A DNA stretch of 64,000 nucleotides from Prorocentrum cordatum. Taxonomy: Eukaryota > Sar > Dinophyceae > Prorocentrales > Prorocentraceae. This document shows positions 30,116 to 42,519 of the stretch, one piece after another. The stretch covers positions 1 to 64,000 of the forward strand of contig CAUYUJ010005044.1 of assembly GCA_963575745.1 (NCBI GenBank), given 5' to 3'. The first letter of the stretch is position 1. Every line of letters begins with the position of its first letter. Under the pieces are notes generated by a model. The model did not search any database. It saw nothing but the letters and a program-made list of their open reading frames with translations, and was not told where the DNA came from. The translations under genes and the position numbers were made by a program.

Positions 30116-32025
30116 GCAGACTGTGCCAACCAGATCAGCGGGCTGCCGTCTGAAAGGATGGCCAGGGCGGCGACCCGCGCCCCAGCCACGAGCCCTCTTA
30201 CAGTCCGCCAAACATGTCACCAGCAAAAGAGTCACCTAACCGTAATCTGGCCATCGCTCGGACGTCCATTCCCTGTGTTTTTTTGTCGGTTTCGTGCGTG
30301 GTTTTTTCCGCCAAATGATCAAGGATGCTCCTCGATGGTCCTCGCCGAAGGAAACATGCACACGTCCGAGCGATGCCAAGTAATTCGGCTCTTGCGGAGA
30401 AGCCATCCCCGCGAAATGGGCGCCCGCGTTGGATTTCGGCGGGGCTATGCTAGCTCCGCGCCCCACGAATCTTCTCTGTCGATCGCTCGCCTCAGGGCCA
30501 GCAAGCTATTCAGCCCGTCTTGGTCTCTCTCCTCCTCCTCATCTTCCCCCCTCCTGCCCAAGCAGAAAACGTGTCATGATCGGAAGGGAGGTTGACATTG
30601 GGACCCAAGGCAAGCGACTGGGATCCCGATGGTGACGGAGGCCTGTCGTGGTGGTCCGAGCTCCCGGCACAAAATCACAAGTTTCGCCAGCAACATGCTT
30701 GAAGGTAGTGAAAATGCTCGGTGCCACTGACAAGCTTAAAGACTGAGCTGAGGCCACTGTACGATATGAATGAAATTCGATGCGACAGAATGCCAGAGCA
30801 GCGTGAGGGGACTAGAAAAGGTGCAACACGGGCGAGTGACATCAACGAGCCAAGCAATCATAGCCATCTGGTTCACCCTCCCCTGATCCTACTTCTGCTC
30901 ATCCTCCCGCTCCTCCTTATTCCTCCTCTCTTTCTGTTCCCTCCCCGTGTATCTCATCTTGAGTTCTACTGACCAAGTGCTACCACTACCATACTGCAGC
31001 TTCGAGAATAGACGGTGTCGTTCATTTGGGGTTCTTGTCATCCTACTCATGTGCAGCTCAACTTGGAACCATCCCAAAGGCACCCGAACATTCCATAGCA
31101 CCCCTTCGCCTCAACCCCGCAGGGCGGGTGCCAGAAACTTCTGTACTCCCATCTGCAATAAGAAGACAAGAGCCACCCATGGATCAATGTCTTGCAGGAC
31201 CACACATACCTAGAAGTCCCACACTCAGACAGCGCGGCAATTTCGGCAATTCAATTGTCTGGGAGGAGGTCCTTTGCCGGTTTGGTTGAACGATGCGGGA
31301 ATCTCTGCTCACGCCTCAGAAGCTCGTCCTGCATGGAAAACATACGCGACCAGTAGCCAGACGACAAGCGGGAAAGCGGCGACCTGAGACTCGTAAGCCC
31401 CCCCTGTCCCTATGTGCCGACACGGCGGCTTCTCCTGCTGCCGTCACTCCGCCTCGTCCTCTCATCTCGTCCTATCTCCTTCCCCCATTGCTATGTTTGC
31501 TCGGACCTAGTTCATTCAGCCAGCAGGCAAGCCAACCAGCGGGCTGAAAAAAGCGGCCGGCCATGTCGGAATGGTGAGCTTCCCAGGCCACGAGACGGAG
31601 CGTCGCCAAAATGGCTCGACTGCACGTTTTCGTGGAGGCCAGAGGCCAAAAATGACAATGCATGCCGTCCCCCCCCTCGACTTTGAAGAATCAAAGGATC
31701 CCGCCCGCCCGCACCGCCGGCCCTGGCCTCCCGCCTGCGCATTCGTCGTCGTCGTCTGCCTGCTTCTCCCCTCCTCGTCCCCTTCCGCGGGGCAGCACAG
31801 CCTGCCCGGGACCAGCGTGGTGGCGCGGACACGAAGGCGCGGTCTCGCTGCTGCCGCCCTGGCCGCCTCCGTGCTTATAGGTTTTCGACAGTCAAAGGAT
31901 CCCTCGGCGCGGCGGATCGCCACGGGAGACGGCGAGTGCGACGTGAGGGCCACTGAAACACACTGCATGGTCAAGAGGACAAGGAAAATGGCTCCTACGT
32001 CGTACGTGGAGACCAGCGAAGATGA
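30116..32025. other. Unassigned sequence
   Basis: No recognised gene, RNA or element. Open frames up to 170 codons lack domains. TCAAAGGATCCC occurs twice (31,691 and 31,890). Confidence 0.5.
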
Positions 32026-32300
32026 TTGCAAACACGCAGGCCGTGCAGACCCCCTCTAGAGGAGCCAAACAAATAAGCATGAACTTGTGAAGGTCCGCGC
32101 GGACTTCTTAATTTCTTGGTTCGGCGCTGGAATCCCCACCCTGGCGCGCCTCCAGCGGCAGGGGCGGCGTCGGAGGCGCCGCCAGAGGGGTCCAGCCTAG
32201 ATCAAAGAAGTCAGCGCGGATCGCCGAAAGTTTATGTTTCTGCCGTTTTTTTTCCTTCTTCGAGAAAAGGACTGCAAACACGCAGGCCGTGCAGGCCCTC
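32026..32300. repeat. Direct repeat pair of ~29 bp
   Basis: TGCAAACACGCAGGCCGTGC occurs at about 32,027 and 32,273. The intervening sequence has no recognised feature. Confidence 0.7.
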
Positions 32301-32729
32301 CGCCGCGCATTCGGCGACCTCAACCACTGGGGCACGGGCCGGCGCGCCTCGGCGCCACGCTCCTGCGGGCGCCAGAGTATCTGCTGGCCGACCGCCATCG
32401 CAGGTCGAAGTGCCGCTCGAGTCCGCCGCCGAGGTCGGAAGGTGGTCGAGTTCTTCTGCGCTCAACGCTCAACGGTGATGACGACGATGACGATGATGCG
32501 TCATCGTCCTCGTCATCGTCGTCGTTATCGTCGGCCCAAGGACACGCTGGAGGTGTCGCAGCCGCTGAGACTGCCCGTGCCGCCGAGTGCGCAACCACGG
32601 CCTCCTCCAAGGTTGATCGCGCAGCAGCCCCTGGAGCTGCTCGTGTTGGAGCCTCTCGGAGCGAACGCGCTGCAGCGCGTGGCGCACCCCGCGAGCGCCG
32701 CACACTGGGCGCCAGTGTTGGTTCCCAGC
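32301..32729. other. Unassigned sequence with short GAT run
   Basis: GATGACGACGATGACG near 32,475 and TCGTCATCG near 32,510 make a small inverted triplet. No gene recognised. Confidence 0.45.
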
Positions 32730-33380
32730 CGATGACTATCTGATGGCGACCTCTGCCCAGGCTGCGTCTCGGGTGCTACTTGCATTGTGGGAGGGTGGGT
32801 GGGGGCGAGCGAGACAGCCTGTGGCGCTCCCGTTGGGAACTTGATTGCTGCTTCTCATCAAGCTACACCCCCTCCCCCACCTGACTGGGGGCGAACCTGG
32901 AACCTGGACAAAATCCCCCCCCCCACCATCCCTTTCGAAAAACAATGCAAAGTGCACGTTACGCCAAAGTATGGATCATGCGCGGGCACCACGCGATCAT
33001 GTCGCATTGTTTTTTGACAGGGACGACGGGGGGGGGGGCGGCGCATTGCCTGCTGCGCGCAGGGCCATCATCACTGACAACAAATCTACTAAATACACGT
33101 TCTGGCAACGATTATGCGCAGGCGCTCCGCGATCATTTTGAAATTTTATTTGACAGGGATGACGGGGGTGCCCTGGCACGCGCGGCGCACTTTGCGGGCG
33201 TCGCTCACCTGGCTGCCGTCTGCATTGATTCCCGATGATGGCCGATGGCGGCCCATGCCTGTGCTGACTCGAGTGCTACTAGTATGGCAGGAGGGCGAAT
33301 GGGAGTGAGCGAGACGGCTGTCTTTTTGGGGGGGTAGCTTGACCCCTCCCCCCTCCCCCCTCCCCTGGGGTCGGGACCAA
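32730..33380. repeat. Diverged ~500-bp duplication with internal inverted repeat
   Basis: GGCTGCGTCTCGGGTGCTAC with the GAGCGAGAC segment (32,760-32,820) resembles 33,260-33,320. Inside, C(n)ACCATCCCTTTCGAAAAACAATGC (32,915-32,948) faces its reverse-complement-like copy GCATTGTTTTTTGACAGGG (33,004-33,038). A third partial copy lies near 33,142. Confidence 0.65.
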
Positions 33381-34279
33381 GGTTTCGCAAGGTGCCGGAG
33401 GATCCTGCTCGCCTAATTCGGATGGCCTCATGAAGGGCCCCAGATAGCACAAGGTGACCTCCAAGATGGCACAATGAAGCTTAGGACGGCCCAATCTGGG
33501 TTTCAACATGCCTCTCGTATGCCCACAGACCACTAAAATCCGGCTTCAAGTGTGCGAGGAGCCTCCCAGCGATACCCCGTAGTCCCAAATCCTTCAAGCA
33601 CGTATGGATTCTAGATGTTGTTTGGTTTGCCGCCTTTTCGACCCAAATGGCTTCTGAAGCCTTAAGATGGCTCCAATACAGTAGGGGCCCGACCACAAGA
33701 AACCTTCCACAAGAAACCCAAACCTGACACCCCAGGACGTCCACTGATTTTTGGTGTGGGAGCGTCACGCCTTCCACAGCAACACCGTCGAAACTCAAGA
33801 AACCCAGGGCACCCTGGAGACAAGCAGGGTGTTTCTTGGCATGGGCCTCCACCGTATCGCCCGATCTGGTCTTGCATGGTCCTGCTAGGGGCCCACCAAG
33901 CTCCAGGACGCCATCCAGAGCAGCCGCGGCCGCCTCGCTGCCTCGGGCTCCGACGGAACAGGGCGACACACACTGCTCGTTGGACGATGCTCACATCTCG
34001 GGGCATGCTCGGGAGGCTTCTGGGCCACGATGGCGCCAGCATGGCCCCGGGTAGCCCAAGATGGCGTCCAAATATTGATACAATATCCGCCGGTCCCCTT
34101 GCGGGGCCATCAGGCTGCGAGGCTCAGGCTTGCTGCTCCCTTCTCCAGTTGCAGGTTCCAGTTCCCATTGTGATAGTTTCGCTATTTGCTTCTTGTTAGA
34201 AAATGTGAAGTCCGCGCGAGGGGGGGAAGCCCCAAACTGCTCGGATACGCCTGGATCGCATGCTCTGAATTCCCGGGGG
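33381..34279. repeat. Degenerate S2-like words, otherwise unassigned
   Basis: CCAAGATGGC and CCCAAGA words occur irregularly at 33,400-33,680. The rest holds no recognised gene. Confidence 0.45.
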
Positions 34280-34480
34280 GGCGTGGGACATGTAAAAATA
34301 CTTGAAAATCGCGCCCCCGAAACCATAATCCTTTGTGAATTACGCAACGCTCGCGTCCCCGAGGCCACGAACCATCGTAAACTACGCAACTGTTGCGCCC
34401 CCGAGGCCATAATCCGTTGTAAAGTACGCAAGATTCGCTTCCCCGAGGCCATAAACCTTTGCAATTTACACCGAATTCGC
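34280..34480 (+). repeat. ~55-bp tandem array (family S3, copy 1)
   Basis: Four units of the form CGCCCCCGAGGCCATAATCC followed by TTGTAAA(T/G)TACGCAA. The same family, better preserved, is at 37,180-37,510. In both places an S2-like array follows immediately. Confidence 0.8.
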
Positions 34481-34489
34481 GTTGCCGAG

Positions 34490-35100
34490 GCCAAGAATGT
34501 TCCAAGGCACCCGAAGATGGTTCCAAGACATCCCAAGAGGGATCCAAACGGCCCTAAGAGCGCTCCAAAAGGCCTCCTGGGAGAGCCCGACGAGACCCAA
34601 ATTGCAGATTTTACGCAGGTGTTTGAAAGATTTTGGCTTTCCCCGAAAGGCCTCCAAGAGGGTCCCAAGACGGCCCAAGAGGGCTCCAAGATGGCCCGAG
34701 AAGCGCTCAAGACTGCCTTTTTCTTTCTTTCTTGCTCACGGGGACCATGTTCGAAGGAGAGCATTGGCCACGCTGCATCTTAACAAACGAGCGAGAATTC
34801 ACAACTGCCCTCGAGGTTGCTCCCTGAGGAGGCTTATCCCTCAAGAGGGGCCCAAGCAGGGGACCAAGAACCGAAAATTCTATATTTGTGCCCTGAGGAG
34901 CCCCCAGGATGTCCCAAGAGGCCGCCAAGAGGCCCCAAGAGGCTCTCAAGACGCGCCCAAGAGGCATCTGAGAGGCCCAAAGATACCTCACGAGGTCCCA
35001 AGAGGCCCCCTAAGAGGCGCCCAAACCGCCTCCAAGAGGCCCCCACGAGAGGCTCCCCACGACACCCCAACACATATACAAGAGGCCTGAGACCCACAAC
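34490..35100. repeat. S2-like CCAAGAGG array around a unique core
   Basis: Units such as GGTCCCAAGACGGCCCAAGA at 34,495-34,720, a core with TTTTTCTTTCTTTCTTGC and a non-repetitive stretch to about 34,840, then more units to about 35,070. Confidence 0.8.
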
Positions 35101-35860
35101 ACAGGCACGGTGGAAGGATGGGCCGAAGGCCACTAGGATAACGCCAACGTCTCAATATGCGCTGATGATTCCTATCCGCCCCCGCACGATGTTCCCAGAT
35201 GCGCCAAGGCAGCGCCGAGACGCACCGACGCGACTCTGATATATCCCACTCTGATGGAGACGGGGCCAGCAGCAGGGTGCGAAGCCCTTACGGATAGCAC
35301 AGTATAGCCTGATATGGCTTCCAATATACGTCCATTGTGAACCAACATCGGCCCACCATGGTTCCATGTGATCTGGATGCTCCCGACGATGCGCCCAATA
35401 TGCCCAAATCCTGCAACAACCTCAGGCGTTTCAGTGAGTTGTGTTGTCTCGCCTTTGCACTCCCGTTGGGCTTCTTAGGCCTCAAGATTATACCATGATC
35501 GCCCAAGAGGCTCCCAAGATGGGCCGATAAAAACTCCAAGACCGTGAGGGTCCCCAGAGTTGTTTTGTGAACCCGCCAGGGCCAGGCAAATTGAGCACAC
35601 CTCAATTTTTGATCGGTGTCCGCCGCGATGGCCCTCAAAGGGACCCAAATAGCGCCTCGAATGCTATCAGAAAGGCTCCAAGTACGTCTCCAGAAGGCAT
35701 CCAGCAGACTCCCAGAGGTCTCTAAGCACGACGCTGTTGGCCTCTTTGCTGAACGATCTGAGTTCGACGTCCCTCCTCTCGACAACTCCCCTTGGCAACC
35801 TTTCTGGATGGGTTAGAGGGGGTACCTACGCGAAGAGTCGAGCCGTTTCTCCCCTCCAGC
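35101..35860. other. Unassigned, with scattered S2-like words
   Basis: No gene recognised. CCCAAGAGG and CTCCAAGA words continue sparsely. Confidence 0.45.
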
Positions 35861-36180
35861 ATCCTCCTCTTCTTCATCCTTCACCCTCCTTCCTCCTCCC
35901 TGCTACCTCCTCCTCCTCCTCCTCCGCCTGCTCCTCAAACCCTGGAAAGTCCCCAATCCACGCAGAATGCTTTGGAACGCCATAGGCTCCTTCAGCATCA
36001 CCAGAACTCGATTGTGCTTTATATTATTAAGTGCATTCTTCCCTCCTCTTTCCTCCTTGCCGCTTCCTATTCCTCCTCCTCCTCCTCCTCTCCTCCACCT
36101 CTCCTCCTCCTTCCTTCCTCCTCCTAATCCCTCCTCTGCCATTCTCTTTCCACTTCCTCCTCCTCGTGCTCCTCCCCCCT
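35861..36180. repeat. (CCT)n-rich pyrimidine tracts
   Basis: Two CCTCCT/CTTCCTCC stretches (about 35,865-35,935 and 36,040-36,180) separated by unique AT-richer sequence. Confidence 0.85.
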
Positions 36181-36407
36181 CCCTGTTCCTACTCGTCCTC
36201 CCTCTCCGACCCCCCGCGGGCAAGCCCGGGGCCTGCCCCAAGCGGTGGTACGCGCGGTTGCTGACCGTCTTGAGGGTCTCCGCGCGCATGGGTGGGAACA
36301 GGGGGGCCGCCAGGGGAAACATGATCGACCCACGAACCCGGAAAGGAATCTAGAAATGCAAGACATGGCAACGTTTCAAAGACACATGATTGGACGACGG
36401 GCAAATG

Positions 36408-37200
36408 CAATGATGAGTGTATCGATCTTGATGTACCGTGCCGAGAGCTGTGCTGTGCTGCGCCGTGCTGAATTGCGATGTGCCATGCCGCGAGTGTGCT
36501 CTATAGCGTCGTGGATCGAGTCCTCCTTTGCATCCGAGTCCTGACCGAACTGATCTGGATCGTAAGCTCGAGCTGCCTGAACACATAGTATCTGCCGCAG
36601 AGCTAATTGACAGGGGGACATACTAGGAGGACGCGCCGCGGAACGTCCCAAGGGACGCGCCAGGCGACGTGTCAGTGGACGTGCCGTGGGGACGCATCGC
36701 GGGACGTGCCAAGGGGACGCGCTACGGAACGTGCCAATGGACGTGCCACGGGACGTACCAAAGGACGCGCCGCGCGACATGCCATGGGGACTCGCCACGG
36801 GACGCGCCACGGAACGTGCCAAGGAACGTGACAAATTGCAATGCTGAATGTATCGATCTTGATGTACCGTGCCGACGGCTGTGCTGTGCCGCGCCGTGCT
36901 GAACTGCGATGTGCCATGCCGCGATTGTGCTCTATAGCGCTGTGGATCGAGTCCTCCTTTGCGTCCGAGTCCTGACCGAACTGATATGGATCTTCAGCTC
37001 GAACTGCCTGAGCACATAGTAGCTGCCCCAATGCGAACTGACAGGGAAACATGCCAGGAGGACGCGCCGCGTACCGTCCCAATGGACGCGCCAGGCGACG
37101 TCCCAGGGAACGTGCCATGGGAACGCACTGCGGGACGTGCCAATGAGACGCGCTACGGAACGTGCCAATGGACGTGCCACGGGACGCGCTCCCAGGGCCA
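36408..37200. repeat. 431-bp tandem duplication containing an 18-bp minisatellite
   Basis: ATCGATCTTGATGTACCGTG occurs at 36,421 and 36,852 (offset 431). Each copy ends in degenerate GGACGTGCCACGGGACGC units (36,630-36,830 and 37,055-37,195). A decoy exon-like open frame is repeated in both copies. Confidence 0.9.
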
Positions 37201-37510
37201 CGATCCCTTTTAAATTACGCTGCGCCCGCGCTCCAAGGGCCACGATCCCTCATAAGTTATACTGGGGTCGCGCTCCCAGGGCCCCGACTCCTTGTAAATT
37301 ACGCTACGTCTGCGCTCCCAGGGCCACGATCCCTCGTAAATTACGCTGCGCCCGCGCTCCCAGGACCGCGATCCCTTGTAAATTACACTGCGTCCGCGCT
37401 CCCAGGGCTACGATCCCTCGTAAATTACACTGCGCCCGCGCTCCCAGGGCCACGATCCCTTGTAAATTACGCTACGTCAGCGCTCCCAGGGCCACGATCC
37501 CTCGTAAGGG
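37180..37510 (+). repeat. ~57-bp tandem array (family S3, copy 2)
   Basis: Six to seven units of GCGCTCCCAGGGCCACGATC followed by CCTTGTAAATTACGCTGCG. It shares its layout and TGTAAATTACGC core with 34,280-34,480. Confidence 0.9.
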
Positions 37511-37720
37511 CTCCTGGGCCCTCCTGTGTCTTCCTTGGACCTCTTGGGCCCTCCTGGGCTCTCCTGGAGCCTCCTGGAGCTTCTCCTGGGCCCTCCTTGG
37601 GCCCCCTGGTGCCTCTTGGAGCCTCCTGGGTCCTCCTGGGCCCTCCTGGGCTCTCCTGGGCCCTCCTGGGCTCTCCTGGGCTCTCCTGGAGCCTCCTGGG
37701 CCCTCCTGGGCGAAGTCAAG
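37511..37720. repeat. S2-like GGGCCCTCCTGGGC array
   Basis: Units of CTCCTGGGCCCTCCTGGGC, 10-12 bp subperiod, directly following the S3 array. Confidence 0.9.
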
Positions 37721-37726
37721 GTCCGA

Positions 37727-38050
37727 AAACACATGGGACTTGCCACATTTCTGAAATTCGGTGCCACCCCTCACGCAGGTCGGCGGGGTCAGGATCCGAA
37801 AACACAGGGGATTTGCCACATTTCTGGAATTCCGTGCCACCCCTCACGCAGATCGGCGGGGTCAGGGTCCAAAAACACATGGGATTTGCCACATTTCTGG
37901 AATTCCGCGCCACCCCTCACGCAAATCGGCGGGGTCAAGGTCAAAAAATACATGGGATTTGACACATTTCTGGTATTCCGTGCTACACCTCACGCAGATC
38001 GGCGGGGTCAGGGTAAAAAAACACATGGGATTTCTGCTATTTCCGAACCT
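37727..38050 (+). repeat. ~72-bp tandem array
   Basis: Four to five units with ACACATGGGATTTGCCACAT and CCACCCCTCACGCAGATCGG. The last unit decays after 38,030. Confidence 0.9.
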
Positions 38051-38975
38051 ATGCAACTTCAAGAATCCCATACTCCGTTCCCAGCGCCGTTCCGGAGGCC
38101 GCGGTACCTCGTTATTTATCGAGCGAACGCGTTTACATTGTTTTTTTATCGTTTAAAGTCGATGTCGGAAAAAAGTGGACTTCACCTGTGAAATATCGAG
38201 GTTTCCTTAAAGGCAGTAAAATTCCAAGAGCACGATCTGCGTGAAGGGTGGCGAAAAATGGCCTTCGTCCTCACAGTTGAAATCCGCCGGCCCCCTTCGA
38301 CCTCGTAATTTATCGCACAAGAATTCTGCTGGCCCCCTTCAAGTAAAAACCGGGGGGAAGACCATCTAAAAGAGAACCCTGGGCCCATGCCCTTTCCGGG
38401 AAAAAAGGCAGGCGTTGGGCGAACTGCTTCTCCTCCTCGTCGTTGCCGTCGTCCTGCTCGTCCTCTTTCCCCTCCCCGTCCTCCTGCAAGTTTGACAGAA
38501 CCTTGGTAATGAGGATTGGACTCTGTGTTACACTGCATAAGCGGACAGCACAAGTTCGCGAGTGCATGTCCTGCGCCGCCGTGAGGCGGTTATAAGCACT
38601 GGCACCAGATGTCGGCAGTTCTCCATGTCGAAACGCCCCGATTATGCCTGATGCTCTCTGGTTCGCCAACTTTCTTTGCATGCTTGCAAACGGTTAAGCC
38701 GAATGGGTAGCGTTCCAATTGAAACACCTACACAATAGAGAGACGCTGGTTGGCTGGTGCCTAGTCCAAAAGACATCGCGTGGGTAACAAAGACTGTAAC
38801 GAATGTGATGCACGGCGTGAATGACAGAACGGTGCAGAAGGTGGCTGGAATCATGGCGGGATCGCTGCACTATTCTTATGTCCCGCACCAGCTCTGTTAA
38901 ACCACCTCGATCGTTCGGGTGCGACAGACCTTAAAGAGGGAAGGGAAAGGGAAATGTTCAAAGGTTAGCTGTCAT
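38051..38975. other. Unassigned sequence
   Basis: No gene, RNA or repeat recognised. Open frames are of chance length. Confidence 0.5.
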
Positions 38976-40701
38976 TCACCTTCCCCTGGTCCTCAAGGAG
39001 GCTGACATTGGCCTTCTATCCTTTTTGTCGCCCCTGCTTGCGTCCATGCGCGTGAGCTCCTCCCCAAAATTACGCTTCCGGACGGACATGCGACCCATGG
39101 CGTCAAGTTCCACGAAGCGATCGTCGTTCCAGGCCCTACACTCACCGTCGATATCACCCCAGGCCCCCATTTTGTTGTCGCGATCGCGCAAGGGCTTCTT
39201 GCACGTGGACTGATCGGTTAAAGCTAACCAGCGCCTCCCAGTGATGAAATAGGGATGTGGGGCGTAGCCCACGTCATGTTACGATCCTCCATCTTCTGCT
39301 CGCGCGCTGCCCCCGAAAAGGAGGTACACAGCCCAATTGATGGCCCACAGGTGATAGTCCCCCCTAGGGATCTGAGCCTGTCAAACGATTTCTCATCCAT
39401 GCAAATGCCCTGGTTAAGGGAATTTCGGAATGCCAATGGTCCAAATTATCGACCCTTCGATTATACATCGGCCTGAAGAAACCTTCCCTGCACGTGGTCA
39501 CAGTCAACTTCGTGCGGTGCCAGGTTAGCGTAGGTGCGTCCACCATCTCGGTCTCGTACGCGTGAGGCATCCTGACGGTGGCATCGAAATTATTGTAGGA
39601 TACCTCCAAGCTGTAAACAATGGCAATGAACTCCAGCGCCAGCTCACGAGTTAAAACCCGAACCGCCACCACGCCCGTTTGAATGACTCCATGATTCCTT
39701 GCGATTGTTGAATCACTGTAAAGCACTTTGATGGCCGATATGGTGGCATTTCCTGGCCACAGCATGCCGAACCAAATCGTGACCATGTCAATGCATCTCC
39801 CCTCCTGGAGCTCGGGCACGTTATTGATGTAGACCTGAATAATTTCGTGAATGTCCCAGTCGTGCACCCGGCGAGAGGCTTGGTCAGGCACTCCGGGCCC
39901 AGGGCGGCCCTCCCTGCCATCGGGGAAGCAGGACTGGATGTCCATCGCGAGCGCTGCCCAATGATCATGTGATCCGTCACAGCAGCGCGCCATTCCCGTG
40001 TGCCTTCGAGGTGAAACTGGGGCCGCATGCAGGAAACGCTGCCGTGCAGCTGCTTGAATCCCTTCCAGCGCAATCTTCGCGGGTGACGGCGTCGCCCAAT
40101 CGGTCTTCCGGACTGTGAGCTTCGCGATTGTTCCAGCCCTGGGTGCGGCTGCCCTGCCACTGCCTCATCTCCGCCGGTAGGTTCAGATGTCCCCCGCGGC
40201 GGCGGGCGGTCATTAGGACCGCGGCGCGGGTGGCCGGGCGGCAGGGCCAAGTCGCGCCCCCTGTCTCAACGAGGCGCTCCTGGGGCTTCGCCGAGAAGTC
40301 AGGGTCGGCAACATCGGCGGCGCGCAAGCGGGCCTGGCGGCCAACCGGACTTGGTGAACGGGGCGGTGAAGGAGGCCCGAGAGGCGGCCTCGAGGGCGGC
40401 GGGCCCGACCTCGAGCCTTGGTTTCCCGCCTTCGTCGCGTCGCCTTCGCGTTCGGGCGTCTCGTCTGGTGCTTCCGCAGGCGATCCCGGCGCCTTCTCCT
40501 CCGTTGCGCGATGCTGGCTGCGACCGATATTGTCAGTGAGGCTCTGATCTCGCCTCGGCGCATGCGCTTTAGGAGGGTTGGCAGAGCCTGACGCACTCGA
40601 GGTGCCCGGTAGGTTGGGCGCTGCGGCCTTGACGGGCGCCGCCCCACCTGGGACCTTGGTTTGAGCTCCCACCCGATTGCCCTCCTGGTCACCAATTGCA
40701 C
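38976..40701 (-). pseudogene. Unidentified broken gene-like region
   Basis: The minus strand reads natural-looking protein in three consecutive frames: a Pro/Arg/Ala-rich N-terminus (40,672-40,000), then 39,993-39,364 with HEIIQVYINNVPELQEGR and ALEFIAIVYSLEVSYNNFD, then 39,436-39,224 and 39,272-38,976 with KMGAWGDIDGECRAWNDDR. Residue composition in these parts is less Arg/Pro-biased than chance frames here, which argues for past coding. I do not recognise a family. It could be a retroelement Gag or a host gene, and at least two frame changes break it. Confidence 0.4.
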
Positions 40702-41496
40702 GGTTAATGGCCCACTAGCGAGGCCATCGCGCGATTACCATTCCAGGAGCTCACAGATGCCAACAATTCAAATGCTTTTCGTCTCATTTCGTCCAACTCT
40801 GGCTCAGAGATTCTTTACACCATCGGGCAAGAACAATCGTTCACGCACCAACGGGACCAGGCCAACGGGGTAATTTTCGAGGCGGCCAATGGAAGCAAAC
40901 ACATCGCTTCTGGGAGTTGCCCGTGGCGGAAGCCCTTAGGTTATCTGACTAACTTTTAATTTCGAACTGATCATGTTGGATGCTGTGCAATAGTGTATGC
41001 CCGAATTCAACAGAGATTACAATGCTTCATTCGCCCCGCTCGAGTTCCAGATGTGACTCGATCACTCGTCTTTGCTGCCTCTTCTTCTTGTCCCCCGGTT
41101 CCTGCCGGCCGCCTTCTGCAAGGCAGGCCTGGCGAGGCGAAAATCTTGATTTTCTTAAATGTTTGATGGCTTTTCGCGTTCTCGCCTTTTCGGGCTCCTG
41201 GCAGGCAAAAGCGGCTTCGGCGGCCTCCGAGATGGCCCCGAGACGCCCCGGAGGCCCCCAGGGGGGCCCCGAAGCGGCCGAACATGCCCCCAAGATGTCT
41301 GCGTGACGTGCGGCGGCTGGAAGTGCTCCATCCATTCCTGGAGGCACCCCTCCCGTCGGTGGCCGTTGTGCAGGTGGAGGGTGAAGCGCGTTGGACCTCC
41401 AGCGGGTCGTGGCATTGTCGGGTTGGGCGTGTTGGGGTCGACTGCTGGTGATTCCACCCATCGCATCTTGTCGTGAGCCGGGTGTCTGTCTTTTTC
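40702..41496. other. Unassigned sequence between gene-like region and LINE 2
   Basis: No firm feature. A few GGCCCC words occur near 41,230-41,280. Part may be the 3' UTR of the minus-strand LINE. Confidence 0.4.
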
Positions 41497-42016
41497 TCAT
41501 GTCGGTGGTGTGTCCGTCTTGTAGCTCGAAATGTGAGCGTAGTCAGGCGATCTGCTGGTTCTGATGCTTGTCCGGTGTGTCACGCGCATGGCCTCGCGGT
41601 TCTCCTCGGTGTCGTCGTCGTTGAGAGGTGGCGCAGCTGTCATCCATAGCACCGCGCATGGTGGGGTCACCTGGAGGTGCTTGATCAGCCTCGCGTAGGT
41701 GTGGCACTGGAAGCTGCGTGTCATGCGCGCTGCGCCCCGTGCCCATTACGCAGGGCGCGCCCCACTCTTGCGGCGCCTGCCGAGGTGGGAGTAGTAGGCG
41801 CCCGCTCTGACTGACAGAAGTCGCCCCACACTGGTAACACATCAAGTTTGGCTTGGGTGGTGGCGGTGGCAAGCTTGTGATTGGTGGCATGTCGGGTGTT
41901 CTGGTGCGGCCCGAGTTCTCGGCGCCAGCATTCCTGGTGCGCTTTGTCCCTCTGCCGTTGTAAATACATGGGCCACTACTGTTTTCACCGTTGCTTTGAA
42001 TCTGTCTGCTCGCCAA
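41497..42016 (-). pseudogene. LINE 2 C-terminal zinc-finger-like remnant
   Basis: MCYQCGATSVSQSGRLL and, in another frame, FQCHTYARLIKHLQVTPPC retain Cys/His spacing like that after the RT of LINE 1. Confidence 0.45.
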
Positions 42017-42519
42017 GTACAGATCGCATCACTTCCCGGGGGTCAGTCGTTGGCGCTGGTCGCTCGTCTGGGCCGAGGTAATCGTACCGCCGCGGCGTGT
42101 CTTGGACGATCGCATCTGTCCAGCTGGCCGGTGGCGCTCCTCGCCCAGGGGCCTGAACAGCAACCGTGTGCGCAGTGGATGCCGCAGCCTCCTCGCCCGT
42201 CTGGCATTTCGTGGGGTGGCCTGCTGGCCTCCCTTAGCACCTGCAAATTGGATGACCTTTCTGCCTTGTCGCTGCCGGCTGGGTGTCCAGTAGCTTGCCT
42301 GTGCTCCTTCATGAGCTCCACGGCCATCGCGTTGCTGTCAGCCTCGGTTAAGTTGCTCCAGGCGCGGTCGTTGCATGATGGCATGGATAGGGCCAGGGGG
42401 GCGTTGTAAAGGACCCTCTTGTATGTCAGGGTGTATTGCCTCTTGACTAGGTGTTCGCGTTGTGAGCCTCTGCTCACCACTGCCTTTTTGGTCCTTGAGC
42501 CTGCGCCAAACCGTAGGGG

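Noticed and set aside
31571-32059. 162-codon ORF with a hydrophobic stretch (AFVVVVCLLL)
   Set aside because: No homology recognised, overlapped by equally long frames on the other strand, and the composition explains the hydrophobic run.
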